Below are positions 25,027 to 33,817 of a stretch of DNA of 64,000 bases, one piece after another; within the stretch, counting starts at the first letter, position 1; each line of letters opens with the position of its first letter. The position numbers were made by a program, and so were the translations under genes. The DNA lies in the NCBI RefSeq assembly GCF_002950575.1, contig NZ_CP026923.1:806001-870000 (forward strand), in the 5' to 3' direction. Source of the DNA: Pontimonas salivibrio (GTDB taxonomy: Bacteria; Actinomycetota; Actinomycetes; Actinomycetales; Microbacteriaceae). The notes under the pieces are model-generated. The model had not been told where the DNA came from and made no database searches. It worked only from the letters and a program-made list of their open reading frames with translations.

Positions 25027-26439
25027 CTACTTTGCGACTTCTTGGGCTGATGTGGGCCAGGGGAAAGAGTGATTGCGCACAACAGTGTCGATGAAATCGA
25101 CGGTACGGGCCACTCCGTCCTCTGCCCGGACAAGACCGCCAACCTGGGCAGTTTTCTGATTGACCGCTTCGTTTCCTTTCATGTCCAGGATCGCCTTTCC
25201 CACGGTTCCTTCGGTCACGGAAGGACTACCCACGATGCCTAGGTAGCGTCCGAGGCCTCGTGCTTCAGTTAATGATCCGTGAAAGGGTTGATCGCCCTGC
25301 ATTGCGCACACGACACTGGGACGTCCGGAGCGAAGGGCGGCGGCGAATGTTCCCGCGCCACCGTGGTGAACGATGACTGAGCATTGCGGGAAGAGCCAGT
25401 CATGCGGGCAAGAGTGGGTTTCGTAGATATTGCTCTGAGCCCACTCGTATAGTGCCTCGCCCCGCGGTGTTGAGGTGTCCAGCGCTTCCCGGCTTAGTCC
25501 AGCCCAACCGCCGAGCAGCACACCGGGTGTGCCCGCTTCATAGAGCGCGCCGATGGCCAAGGTCGAGAGGCGCTGGCGAAACTCAGCATTTGATTTCATA
25601 CTTCCAAACCCGATGTACACGGGCTTTTTCGTCAGAAAACTGACCAGAGACTCCGGTGGGTCAAAAGCTGTGTCTTCTCTCAGAACCCAGGAGCCCGACA
25701 CAATTTTTTCTTTCGGCCATCCTGTCGGCTGCGAAAAAATTGTGGTCGGGGCGGCGCAGACTTGGGGGAAGTCGTGGGGCCAAATTTTGTATTTGGTGCC
25801 ATCGGGATACCGTGTGGGGTCGATACCGACGATTTCCCGAGCCGCGGAAAATTTGGCCCGCCACATCTTGGGGTAGAGGAAGCCTTTGAAGCGGTGAAGG
25901 CTGGAATTGAGCCACCGCGGGACTCTACCGACCGTCATTTGGAACAGCGGATAGTCGGGAGTGGGGTGGTTGATCAGTAGATCAAAGGTCATGACCGGGA
26001 CACGCAAAGCTTCGGCGATGGCTACATAAGCGCCGTACACAATGTTGGGAACCAACAGCACGTCGGGGTTGAACTCTTGTGCGGCCTCGAACGCGCGTTT
26101 CACATCAGAACGTTGCAGGTCAACATACTCGGCACTGTTGATGTACTGGCGTCCGAATTGTGCAAGTTTCATCAGGCCGCTGAGGGATCGATCAGACAGG
26201 TCAACTTCACCAAATAGCTGTTCGACAAAGCCTGCGATACTTTCCTCGGCTGCAACGAAGGGCACACCATGCGATTCGAGAAGGTCGGTGGATGGCGGCG
26301 TCGCAAATACGAGCACCTCACGGCCAATATGTTTCAGGTGAGTGGCTAGGGCTGCGACCGGCTGAATGTCTCCGCGGGACCCCCAAGCGATAAGCATCAC
26401 GCGTTGAGGTGCTCCCTCGGCTCCGTTAGGACCGCCCAT
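25027..26439 (-). CDS. Glycosyltransferase of the GT1/GT28 (sterol/lipid glucosyltransferase-like) family
   Basis: 470 residues. The N-terminal domain begins MLIAWGSRGDIQPVAALATHLKHIGREV, the pattern of UGT80/rhamnosyltransferase-like enzymes that move a sugar onto a lipid or natural product. The C-terminal nucleotide-sugar domain has IGFGSMKS and the PSPG-like CSVIVHHGGAGTFAAALRSGRPSV, with DQPFHG. The ATG has AGGAG 5-6 nt upstream. The stop is 6 nt from the IS3 right end, so the IS landed at or just beyond the 3' end. A TetR regulator lies upstream on the same strand and a dyad is present in the gap, suggesting local control. Confidence 0.87.
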   Translation of the reverse strand: MGGPNGAEGAPQRVMLIAWGSRGDIQPVAALATHLKHIGREVLVFATPPSTDLLESHGVPFVAAEESIAGFVEQLFGEVDLSDRSLSGLMKLAQFGRQYINSAEYVDLQRSDVKRAFEAAQEFNPDVLLVPNIVYGAYVAIAEALRVPVMTFDLLINHPTPDYPLFQMTVGRVPRWLNSSLHRFKGFLYPKMWRAKFSAAREIVGIDPTRYPDGTKYKIWPHDFPQVCAAPTTIFSQPTGWPKEKIVSGSWVLREDTAFDPPESLVSFLTKKPVYIGFGSMKSNAEFRQRLSTLAIGALYEAGTPGVLLGGWAGLSREALDTSTPRGEALYEWAQSNIYETHSCPHDWLFPQCSVIVHHGGAGTFAAALRSGRPSVVCAMQGDQPFHGSLTEARGLGRYLGIVGSPSVTEGTVGKAILDMKGNEAVNQKTAQVGGLVRAEDGVARTVDFIDTVVRNHSFPWPTSAQEVAK

Positions 26440-26542
26440 GTTTCTCCTGCTCCTGCTTCACCAACAACCCTCTCTAGGTCCTAAGAAGCCTGTGATCCGA
26501 CCTTTTGCTCTGTTGACCGTCAAGTCGTCTGAAACATTTTGC

Positions 26543-26576
26543 TTGCCATAGCTATTAACTAGGCCATGCATGGCAA
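26543..26576. promoter_or_regulatory. Inverted repeat upstream of the glycosyltransferase gene (possible TetR site)
   Basis: TTGCCAT (26543-26549) and ATGGCAA (26570-26576) form a dyad with a 20-nt centre, and CCATGCATGG (26564-26573) is a tight palindrome inside it. It lies between the TetR gene and the glycosyltransferase gene, in the latter's promoter region. Confidence 0.4.
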
Positions 26577-26585
26577 TTGGAGCCA

Positions 26586-27200
26586 TCAGTTACCTGTTTT
26601 CCCTTTGGTGGTGCTGGCCGGACGAAATACTCCCTCTTGCATCATCTTTTGATTGGCATTCACCAGCCTCGACGCAACTTGGTCGGAGCTGATTGGACCC
26701 CCCAGGGTTTGTTCGATCTGGCTCATAAAGAGCACTGACCCCAGACCACTAATCGTCATCATGAGTGCGGTGGTTTGCTGGTCGCTGATGTCTTTCAGTC
26801 GCCCCACTGCCTGCATTTGATCAAGGAGAGCCTCTGACTCGAGGAAAGCTGCGTCAAAGAGCCGTTGGGAATATTCTCCGCCCGCGAGCAGCGCCTGCCT
26901 AAAAAAGTTGAGCGAGGTAGTGCCCTTTGCCGCAAGGCTTTGCCAGTTCTCAACCTGGTGCGACTCATCATCCAACATGGCCGCCTTTTCATCGGCAACC
27001 CAATCGCCGAGGGTTTTCGAGATTGCTTCCTTCACCAGCGCATCCTTTCCCCCAAAGTGATGAACGAGTAGCGCGGGTGACACTTCAGCTTGCTTCGCAA
27101 TAGACCGAAGCGACGTGCCAGCAAATCCCTTCTCGGCAAACATCTCAACCGCTATGGAGAGGAGCTGATCTCTCGTGGAGTGTACTGAACGCATGTTCAA
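26586..27200 (-). CDS. TetR-family transcriptional regulator
   Basis: 204 residues. The N-terminal HTH reads RDQLLSIAVEMFAEKGFAGTSLRSIAKQAEVSPALLVHHFGGKDALV, classical TetR. The C-terminal ligand domain is not assignable. The start is ATG at 27200, with a second ATG two codons later. The glycosyltransferase gene follows 147 nt downstream on the same strand, with a dyad between them, making it the likely target. Confidence 0.9.
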   Translation of the reverse strand: MNMRSVHSTRDQLLSIAVEMFAEKGFAGTSLRSIAKQAEVSPALLVHHFGGKDALVKEAISKTLGDWVADEKAAMLDDESHQVENWQSLAAKGTTSLNFFRQALLAGGEYSQRLFDAAFLESEALLDQMQAVGRLKDISDQQTTALMMTISGLGSVLFMSQIEQTLGGPISSDQVASRLVNANQKMMQEGVFRPASTTKGKTGN

Positions 27201-27506
27201 ATACTAAACAGTTGTACAAGCAGAGTCAAACAACCAACTAACGAGGCCGTTTTCCGCCATCTCAGCTGGCCGTGAGACAACGGATGATGATGAGTTTCAC
27301 CCGAATGTCAAGCGCCTTGGGCGGGATGCGGCGATTGCGGGGTTTGCGGGCACCTCATTCGAAGACGCGAACTCAGAATTCGTGTATTCGATCAGCCAAT
27401 CGAGGGAGGAAAGAATTCAAATCCTTGCTGCAGAGCAGGTCAGCTGTTTAGTCAAACACCCTTGTCATCGGGGGGACACCGAAGACCAACGGCTAGCATG
27501 ACCACC
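27201..27506. other. Upstream region of the antiporter gene with a protein-like frame lacking a start
   Basis: About 300 bases. On the plus strand one frame stays open to a stop at 27499-27501 and gives natural-looking residues from about 27271 (ETTDDDEFHPNVKRLGRDAA, later SREERIQILAAEQV), but it has no ATG or GTG start. It may be a decayed gene end. TAGCAT (27494-27499) is a plausible -10 for the antiporter. Confidence 0.35.
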
Positions 27507-28586
27507 ATGACGCTTGCCCGGACCTTGACAATCAATGTTGTGGGCCTGGCCGTAGCCTTAGTGCTCATTGTGGCCTTGTGGGGTCAGCAGCTCGATATTT
27601 TTGGCGTCCTAGTCCTCAGCATTGTGCTGCTCGGCGGGGTGATCTCTGCTGTGCACCACGTTGACGTAATCGCGGCGTATGTCGGCAGAGTTCTGGGCGC
27701 TGTCATCTTGGCTCTTGCGGTCACGATTATTGAGGTGTCCCTGATTGTGTCTGTACTTCTCGCCTCCGGGGAATCAGCGTCAACGTTGGGAAGGGACACG
27801 GTGTTTGCTGCGGTCATGATTGCGACTAATGGAATCATCGGCCTTTCCGTCGTGGCAGCTACCTTTCGATCGTCGACATCATCGTTTAACTCTGAAGGCA
27901 GTGGCGCGGCGCTCGGCGCGATTGCGGTCATTGCCACCTTGAGCCTTGTGATTCCCTCGTTCACGACCGGTTCATCCGGTCCGACCTTCACCACACCGCA
28001 GTTAGTGTTTGTCGGATTAGCGGCACTGAGTGTTTATGTTCTTTTCCTCTACATCCTCACTGTGCGCAACCGCGAACACTTTGAAGACCCGGCAAGCCCC
28101 CCGACGCAATCGTTGAGAGTGGTTCCCTCGCGAGGGACTTTCGCGCTCAGTGTGATTTTTCTCATACTGGCGCTTGTGACCGTGGTGTTACTCGCCCAGG
28201 TGCTCTCTCCCTCGGTAGAAAACGCTGTGACCGGGGCGGGTTTCCCCCTGACTTTTGTCGCCGTTGTCATCGCTCTGGTGATTTTGTTACCCGAGGGCAC
28301 CGCTGCATTTCGGTTCGCCCGGGCAGGACACCTTCAGGCAAGTTTCAACCTCGGCTACGGTTCAGCGTTAGCGAGTATTGGGCTCACGATCCCCGCGTTA
28401 GTGGTGGTGTCGTTTCTTCTGGACTTTGACCTCGTTTTTGGGCTGAGACCAGTGGATATTGTGTTGTTCATCCTGACTCTGGTGGTGAGCACCGTCACAG
28501 TGGCGTCTCACCGGGTGACTCTATTCCAAGGGGGCCTTCACCTGGCGATTTTCTCGGCGTTCTTGTTTCTCGCGGTGAGCCCTTGA
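27507..28586 (+). CDS. ChaA-type calcium/cation:proton antiporter
   Basis: 359 residues, about eleven membrane segments. The conserved CaCA motifs are present: AVTIIEVSLIVSVLLASGE in the first half, with MIATNGIIGLSVVAATFR after it, and IALVILLPEGTAAFRFARAG in the second. This matches the ChaA/CAX exchanger family, which exports Ca or Na/K in exchange for protons. The start is chosen as ATG 27507, because TAGCAT lies 7 nt upstream (leaderless); ATG 27498 and TTG 27462 are in-frame alternatives. Neighbours do not suggest a specific ion. Confidence 0.88.
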   Translation: MTLARTLTINVVGLAVALVLIVALWGQQLDIFGVLVLSIVLLGGVISAVHHVDVIAAYVGRVLGAVILALAVTIIEVSLIVSVLLASGESASTLGRDTVFAAVMIATNGIIGLSVVAATFRSSTSSFNSEGSGAALGAIAVIATLSLVIPSFTTGSSGPTFTTPQLVFVGLAALSVYVLFLYILTVRNREHFEDPASPPTQSLRVVPSRGTFALSVIFLILALVTVVLLAQVLSPSVENAVTGAGFPLTFVAVVIALVILLPEGTAAFRFARAGHLQASFNLGYGSALASIGLTIPALVVVSFLLDFDLVFGLRPVDIVLFILTLVVSTVTVASHRVTLFQGGLHLAIFSAFLFLAVSP

Positions 28587-28852
28587 TCACGGCAATGAGG
28601 CCAGCCCGCGCATTGACACCACGGCGTATTCGACAAGAACCCGCCAGTTTCCACGCTAACCCGTCCCTATCGAGGGGTCCGAATTATCAGAAACCAACTA
28701 AGGGCTGTGTTTCGTAACCGGAACGCAGGATCTGCCTCACCTACCGGTTCCACTGTCGGGCCTTACTTATCCGGAGAAGGACCACTGCATCGGCCAGGTG
28801 CGGGGGTGGGTCGGGAACTTGACAATCGATTTCTTTTTTTTAACGTACTCGG
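28587..28852. other. Intergenic region carrying the promoter of the Tat-exported protein
   Basis: No gene seen. The right end carries a near-consensus promoter (see 28819-28846). Confidence 0.5.
28819..28846 (+). promoter_or_regulatory. Sigma-A-type promoter for a leaderless mRNA
   Basis: TTGACA (28819-28824), 16-nt spacer with a run of T, then TAACGT (28841-28846), then 6 nt to the GTG at 28853. It is the clearest promoter in the window. Transcription should start at the GTG. Confidence 0.7.
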
Positions 28853-29524
28853 GTGAACAAATTTCAACTCAATACTGCTTGTGTTTTTGAAGTTGTGGGT
28901 GAGGAGGTTTTTGCCACTGTCCCTGGACAGGTTGACGTAATTCGTTTGTCAGGTAACTATGCGCGCACAGTCCGCAACCTCGACGCAATGCATTCTCAGG
29001 ATGTTAATTCTGAAGTGCTTCATGAGCTCGAACGGCTAGGTGTTATCGAGCCCGTGAAGGAAGGGTTGTCGCGCCGCTCACTGGTCAAGGGCGGTGCGGT
29101 CCTAGCGGGTGCCGGCATTGCTACCCTCGCCCTGCCCAGCATTGCTGCGGCCAGCTCAGGGATATCTGTTGGAGAGATTGGTTTCTGGTCCTACAACACC
29201 AGCGGCCCCGATGGATATAACATAATCCTCTCGGCAGTTCAGGGTAGCCCGGGTTGGTCTGAGTTCCCCTTCAACCCGACCGAGACACCTCCCTCGGCGA
29301 TAAGCGTGTCTGCGGTTCCTAGCGCCTCGCTTTCGGCCTTCAGCGCACCAGTTGGCGGAACGGTGTTAAGCAGCTATTTCGAGTGGGTCGGTGCGGAAGT
29401 CTCCACCGGGAGAGTGTCAGTGGATACGTACCGGGGGGGCGGGGGTTTCCTGCAGGCTTCGTTCACCTGGGGCGGTATGACCTACTCGGCCTCCTTTAAC
29501 GGGGACGATTCGGCCTATTTGTAA
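28853..29524 (+). CDS. Tat-signal protein with an N-terminal cytoplasmic domain, unknown function
   Basis: 223 residues. The first 70 or so form a small compact domain (VFEVVGEEVFATVPGQVDVI, then HELERLGVIEPV) that vaguely recalls a PqqD-like or winged-helix fold, not securely. Then comes a twin-arginine signal, SRRSLVKGGAVLAGAGIATL with an AxA-type site near SIAAASS, in the middle of the protein rather than at its N-terminus. The exported part (about 120 residues) is Ser/Gly/aromatic-rich and beta-like (SYFEWVGAEVSTGRVSV, FTWGGMTYSASF), with no family I know. It has a strong leaderless promoter. A small frame of 70 codons follows 3 nt later and may be its partner. Confidence 0.7.
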   Translation: MNKFQLNTACVFEVVGEEVFATVPGQVDVIRLSGNYARTVRNLDAMHSQDVNSEVLHELERLGVIEPVKEGLSRRSLVKGGAVLAGAGIATLALPSIAAASSGISVGEIGFWSYNTSGPDGYNIILSAVQGSPGWSEFPFNPTETPPSAISVSAVPSASLSAFSAPVGGTVLSSYFEWVGAEVSTGRVSVDTYRGGGGFLQASFTWGGMTYSASFNGDDSAYL

Positions 29525-29527
29525 GAA

Positions 29528-29740
29528 GTGTCCCGGGTAACCGGGCTTCCAGTTTCTCTGGATCCAAGTGATGTGATCCCAGGGTGGCAGGACCACCTAG
29601 TTTTGCCGCACGCGGGAATGTGTACTTTAGCCGCTTGGCGAAAGCACATCGAGCCAAAAGTTCCGTCGGCTATCGTTCTGGTGGGGCGACCTAAGGCCCC
29701 CGGAAAGTGCGGTCACGCGCTGAGACAGGCCGGGCTTTGA
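29528..29740 (+). CDS. Small hypothetical protein following the Tat protein
   Basis: 70 residues from a GTG 3 nt after the preceding stop, so coupled translation is possible. Composition is protein-like (SLDPSDVIPGWQDHLVLPHAG, then AAWRKHIEPKVPSAIVLVG) but matches nothing I recognise. There is no ribosome-binding site of its own. It could equally be a decayed gene or chance. Confidence 0.35.
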   Translation: MSRVTGLPVSLDPSDVIPGWQDHLVLPHAGMCTLAAWRKHIEPKVPSAIVLVGRPKAPGKCGHALRQAGL

Positions 29741-30140
29741 TGTAGGTCGGGGGCGAAGTGTGGACTAAACCTTCCAGAGGCACATGCGGATGAGAAATTG
29801 GGCACTGTCCGTTTTTCACGCTCACTGCGGTGGGGCCTGCGCTATCAGGCTTGTCGGAGTAAGTAGGCAGAGGGTGAGGTTTCGGGCTCTGAGGGGTGCC
29901 CGCGGGTCACGTGGCATAGATTCTGGCTCTCGGGCTGTACACCCTGAGGCTTACGGGCCCTCGAAAGGCTGGATACTTGGGTGAGCAATCATTACGGTCA
30001 CGTAGTCGCCCACGACAGGGCACTCGAGGTTCGCGGCACTCCGCGGCGCCTGATTGAAACTAGACTGAGCCACACCGGTTATGTCGCGCAGGAGCATCCA
30101 CTCCTGCATCCTGTGGGTTCGTAGACCTGGAAGGTTTCCT
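29741..30140. other. Gene-free 400-base stretch before the MFS gene
   Basis: Short frames on both strands are not convincing. TAGACT at about 30061 could be a -10 box for the MFS gene, leaving a leader of about 70 nt. No riboswitch fold was recognised. Confidence 0.35.
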
Positions 30141-31784
30141 ATGGCGGCATCAACATCCACGCGGTGGGTCGGACTTCTCTTCATTTCGTTGGCCATCTCT
30201 TTGGTCATCATTGACGGCACAATCGTCAACACAATCTTTCCTGAAATCATCAAGGATCTAGGGTTGAGTTCCACCGAGGTTCAGTGGGTGCAAGAAAGCT
30301 ATGTGCTGGTCTTTGCCTCCACCTTGCTGATCTGGGGTTCGCTCGCCGACCGGATGGGGCGTCGGCGGGTTCTGCTTATCGGAATTGTGGTGTTTATCGC
30401 CTCTTCCGTGTGGGCAGGTTACGCCGATAGTGCGAGCAGCTTGATTTGGGCTCGGGTGGTGCAGGGGTTTGGTGGGGCCATGGTGTTACCCACAACACTG
30501 TCATTGGTGAACGCGACGTTTCAGGGGAAAGAGCGGGGAATTGCGTTCGCTGTGTGGGGCTCCACTATTGGGGGAATGGTCGCTGTGGGGCCGGTTTTGG
30601 GCGGCTGGCTCGCCACCGATTTCACCTGGCGCTGGGCCTTTCTCATTAACGTGCCGCTGGGAATCCTGATCATTATCGGGTTGCTGTTGTTTGTGATGGA
30701 ATCGAAGTCGCCCGGGGAGCGCAAGTCGATTGATTGGCTGGGCGGTCTCCTATCGGTCCTTCTTTTCGGTCCGCTTGTTTTTGGCCTCATCGAAGGCCGC
30801 GTGTATGGCTGGTGGGAGGTCAATCCCGAAAATGTGTTCTCGCTGGGCAGTTTTCGTTGGGCCGAGTCGGGAATATCGGTGATCCCCGTGGCCTTAGTTC
30901 TCTCCTTGCTTGCAGGAATTGCCTTTGTCTGGTGGGAAACGAAGCGGGCCAGAAAAAATCAAGGGGTGTTATTAGATCTCAATTTGTTCACCATCCCATC
31001 ATTTCGCAACGGTTCTGTGGCGGCCCTCATTATTTCGATGGGGGAATTCGGGCTCCTCTTTGCTATTCCGTTGTGGCTGCAAAATGTCGTGGGGATGTCT
31101 CCCATTGGTGCCGGTCTGGTACTGCTCTGGCTTGCAGGGGGAGCGTTTGCCGCGTCCGGTATTGGCGGAGCACTGTCGGGCAAGCTGCCTCCGGAACGGG
31201 CTGTGCAGTTAGGGGTCTTGCTCGAAATCGTTGGCATTATGGGCTTCGGTGTGGTGGCCTCCACAGACACCGGATGGCAGGCAATTGCACCGTTTCTGTT
31301 CCTCTATGGGGTGGGAGTTGGACTGGCAACGGCTCAACTGACGGGGGTCATCATGGTCGATGTCCCGATGGAACAAACGGGGCAGGGATCTGGTTCACAA
31401 TCCACTGTTCGCCAGATTGGTTCCGCCCTGGGGATTGCGGTGATCGGAACAATGCTGTTTACGGGGACCGAATCGTCGTTGGAGGATCGTTTGGATGATC
31501 TGGGTGTTCCCACTACAGACCAAGCGGTAATTGTGGAAGCTGTCGTGGAGTCTGCCGGAGCCGTGATTCCCCAGCTATCGGGGATTGCAGTGGCCACAGG
31601 TATGGACGCAGCAACGGCAGACGCCATTCAGGAAGCCAGTGGTGAAGCCTTCACCGATGGTGCCCAGCTGGCGGCCTATGCCGCGGCAGGGTTCCTTGCA
31701 CTGGGATTCTTTTCTACTTTTCGACTGGGTGGAGCGGTGTCGGGTACTCAAACAGGCAATCTGCCTAAGGCTAGAAAGGTCTAG
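30141..31784 (+). CDS. DHA2-family MFS drug/proton antiporter (EmrB/QacA type)
   Basis: 547 residues with about 14 membrane segments, the size of 14-TMS DHA2 exporters. Motif D1 is SLVIIDGTIVNTIFPEI, motif A follows as GSLADRMGRRRVLLIG, and motif C-like glycines lie in GPVLGGWLATDFTWRWAFLINVP. Exports drugs, toxic compounds or metabolites using the proton gradient; substrate unknown. The ATG at 30141 was chosen because GGAAGG lies about 6 nt upstream and the first membrane helix follows at once; the longer frame from 30081 lacks these. Confidence 0.9.
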   Translation: MAASTSTRWVGLLFISLAISLVIIDGTIVNTIFPEIIKDLGLSSTEVQWVQESYVLVFASTLLIWGSLADRMGRRRVLLIGIVVFIASSVWAGYADSASSLIWARVVQGFGGAMVLPTTLSLVNATFQGKERGIAFAVWGSTIGGMVAVGPVLGGWLATDFTWRWAFLINVPLGILIIIGLLLFVMESKSPGERKSIDWLGGLLSVLLFGPLVFGLIEGRVYGWWEVNPENVFSLGSFRWAESGISVIPVALVLSLLAGIAFVWWETKRARKNQGVLLDLNLFTIPSFRNGSVAALIISMGEFGLLFAIPLWLQNVVGMSPIGAGLVLLWLAGGAFAASGIGGALSGKLPPERAVQLGVLLEIVGIMGFGVVASTDTGWQAIAPFLFLYGVGVGLATAQLTGVIMVDVPMEQTGQGSGSQSTVRQIGSALGIAVIGTMLFTGTESSLEDRLDDLGVPTTDQAVIVEAVVESAGAVIPQLSGIAVATGMDAATADAIQEASGEAFTDGAQLAAYAAAGFLALGFFSTFRLGGAVSGTQTGNLPKARKV

Positions 31785-32008
31785 CCCCTCACACGTCTTG
31801 TGTGCACCCTGTAGGTCAGCTCACGACCCCCCTGGAATGGGCCAAGCGGCTGAGGAAGCAACACTTGCAGTCCTTGTTTCGCAATGTGAGCCCCCGTAGA
31901 GTCCAGCGGGCTGGGGACGCCGGGAACACGCCGTAATCCAGGACACAATGGTTGTGGAGCCTGGGGGTAGTGTCCAGGAGGAATCAGCGTCGAATGGTCT
32001 CGAGTGTC

Positions 32009-33817
32009 CTAGACCAGGGTTTCTCGCCAAGCCTGGTGCAGTGTGGCAAATCGGCCTGTTCCGCTGAGCAGTTCTGCGGTGGGCCCGTCTTCGACGATGC
32101 GGCCACCGTCCATCACAAGGACACGGTCAGCAATCGCCACCGTTGAGAGTCGGTGGGCGATGATGATTGCTGTCCGGTCCGCGAGGAGAGTTTTTAGGCC
32201 GTGTTGCACAAGCCGTTCGCTCGGAATATCGAGTGATGCGGTGGCCTCATCGAGTATCAGAACACGGGGGTCGGCGAGAAATGCCCTGGCAAAAGACACG
32301 AGTTGTCTCTGCCCCGATGACAGTCGGCCGCCCCTTTTATTCACATCGGTGTCGTAGCCCTCGGGGAGAGCGGAAATGAAGTCGTGGGCGCCGACCGCTC
32401 GTGCGGCTGATTCAACCTGGGCATCATCTGCTCGGGGATTACCCAAACGGATGTTGTCGGACACGCTACCGCTGAACAAGTAAGCCTCTTGGGTGACCAG
32501 AGCGATGGCTCGACGAAGGTCACGATTGCTGATGTCTTTCAGGTCCCTGCCGTCGAGAGTGATCGTGCCGGACGTAGGGTCGTAGAACCGGGCAATCAGT
32601 TTTGCCACACTCGACTTCCCCGCGCCCGTGGCTCCCACTAACGCGACCGTTTGGCCGCCGGGAATCGTCAGGTCAAAAGACGGCAGAACTTCGACGTCAT
32701 CGGAGTACCCAAAACTCACTCCATCGAATCGTATGGTGCCAGGCCCTGCCACGAATGGCGCCGGATTGGCTGGGTCAGCAATATCCGGGGCCTCCTCGAG
32801 GACCCCGGAGATCTTTTCCAGAGCAGCCGACGCTGACTGAAAGGAGTTATAAAACATCGCGAGACTGTCGATTGGGGTGAAAAAGTTCCTCGTGTACAAC
32901 ACTGCCGCCAAAAGGACCCCCACCTCGAGGGTGCCTTCGATTACCCGAAATGCTCCGAGCAGGACCAGTGTGGCGACGGTGAAGGTTCCGATGACTTTCA
33001 GGAGGGGTTCGTAGATACCAAATACTTGGATGGTGCGACGGGTTGCCTCCCGGTAGTCCTCGACTTTGTCCGCGTAGGTGTCACGATTCACCGACTCACG
33101 GCGGAAGGCTTTGACCGCTCGAATACCGGCCATGGTTTCCACAAACTGGATGATCACTCTCGCGGAGTGGGTTCGCGAAGCCCGGAATTCTCGACGGGAG
33201 GCGTGGGAGAACCACCAGGTGACCGCCATGATGGGGATGATTGCGCCGACCAAGGGCAGGGCGCTTTCGGGGTCGAGGGTGAGTAGCGCTGTCGTGGTAA
33301 AGGTCATAAACAGCACACCGGATACAAGGTTGGTTAACCCGCCACCGAGGAGCTCCCCAAGCGTGGCAATGTCGCTTGTTTGCCGGGCAATGATTCGCCC
33401 TGAAGTGTAGGTCTCATGAAAGCCCATGCTTAAGCGTTGGGTGTGCGCGAAAAGTCGCAACCGAAGGTCGGCCATGATGTCCTGGCTAAACGCGATGGAT
33501 TTCTTGGTGTAGGCCGCGAGAAGAAGCGCGCCGCCAAAGCCGGTCAGGAGAAAAGCACCGGCAATCAGGACTATCGGTACAAAATCATTGTCTTCGACCA
33601 CGGCGGGAAGCCCCCGGTCAATTCCACGCGCAATCAGTGCGGGCCCCGCCACTTGCATCGCCGCGCTAGCCACAATTAACCCCGCGATGGCGAGCACCTG
33701 GCGGCGATAGGGCGGAAGCAGATCCATCAGGAGGGAAATCGATCGGCGTCTAATCTGCCGGCTTTCGTCGCGGCTCAGATCACCGCGGTCCTCTCCCTTC
33801 ACCCCCTGCATGCTCAT
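32009..33817 (-). CDS. ABC exporter half-transporter (catalytically canonical subunit)
   Basis: 602 residues. An N-terminal exporter membrane domain with six helices (about 40-330) is fused to an ATPase domain. Walker A is GATGAGKSS, the Q-loop VTQEAYLF, the signature LSSGQRQLVSFARA, Walker B VLILDEATASLD with the catalytic Glu, and the H-loop AHRLST. The ATG overlaps the stop of the partner gene by 4 nt (ATGA). The partner has a degenerate Walker B, so the two form a heterodimeric exporter of the TM287/288 or LmrCD type. Lipid or drug export is the usual role. Confidence 0.92.
   Translation of the reverse strand: MSMQGVKGEDRGDLSRDESRQIRRRSISLLMDLLPPYRRQVLAIAGLIVASAAMQVAGPALIARGIDRGLPAVVEDNDFVPIVLIAGAFLLTGFGGALLLAAYTKKSIAFSQDIMADLRLRLFAHTQRLSMGFHETYTSGRIIARQTSDIATLGELLGGGLTNLVSGVLFMTFTTTALLTLDPESALPLVGAIIPIMAVTWWFSHASRREFRASRTHSARVIIQFVETMAGIRAVKAFRRESVNRDTYADKVEDYREATRRTIQVFGIYEPLLKVIGTFTVATLVLLGAFRVIEGTLEVGVLLAAVLYTRNFFTPIDSLAMFYNSFQSASAALEKISGVLEEAPDIADPANPAPFVAGPGTIRFDGVSFGYSDDVEVLPSFDLTIPGGQTVALVGATGAGKSSVAKLIARFYDPTSGTITLDGRDLKDISNRDLRRAIALVTQEAYLFSGSVSDNIRLGNPRADDAQVESAARAVGAHDFISALPEGYDTDVNKRGGRLSSGQRQLVSFARAFLADPRVLILDEATASLDIPSERLVQHGLKTLLADRTAIIIAHRLSTVAIADRVLVMDGGRIVEDGPTAELLSGTGRFATLHQAWRETLV

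Noticed and set aside
29784-29984. 66-codon plus-strand frame
   Set aside because: Low-complexity Arg/Gly translation and no start signals.
31790-31804. Terminator after the MFS gene (CACAC/GTGTG)
   Set aside because: Only 5 bp with no U-tract; too weak to call.
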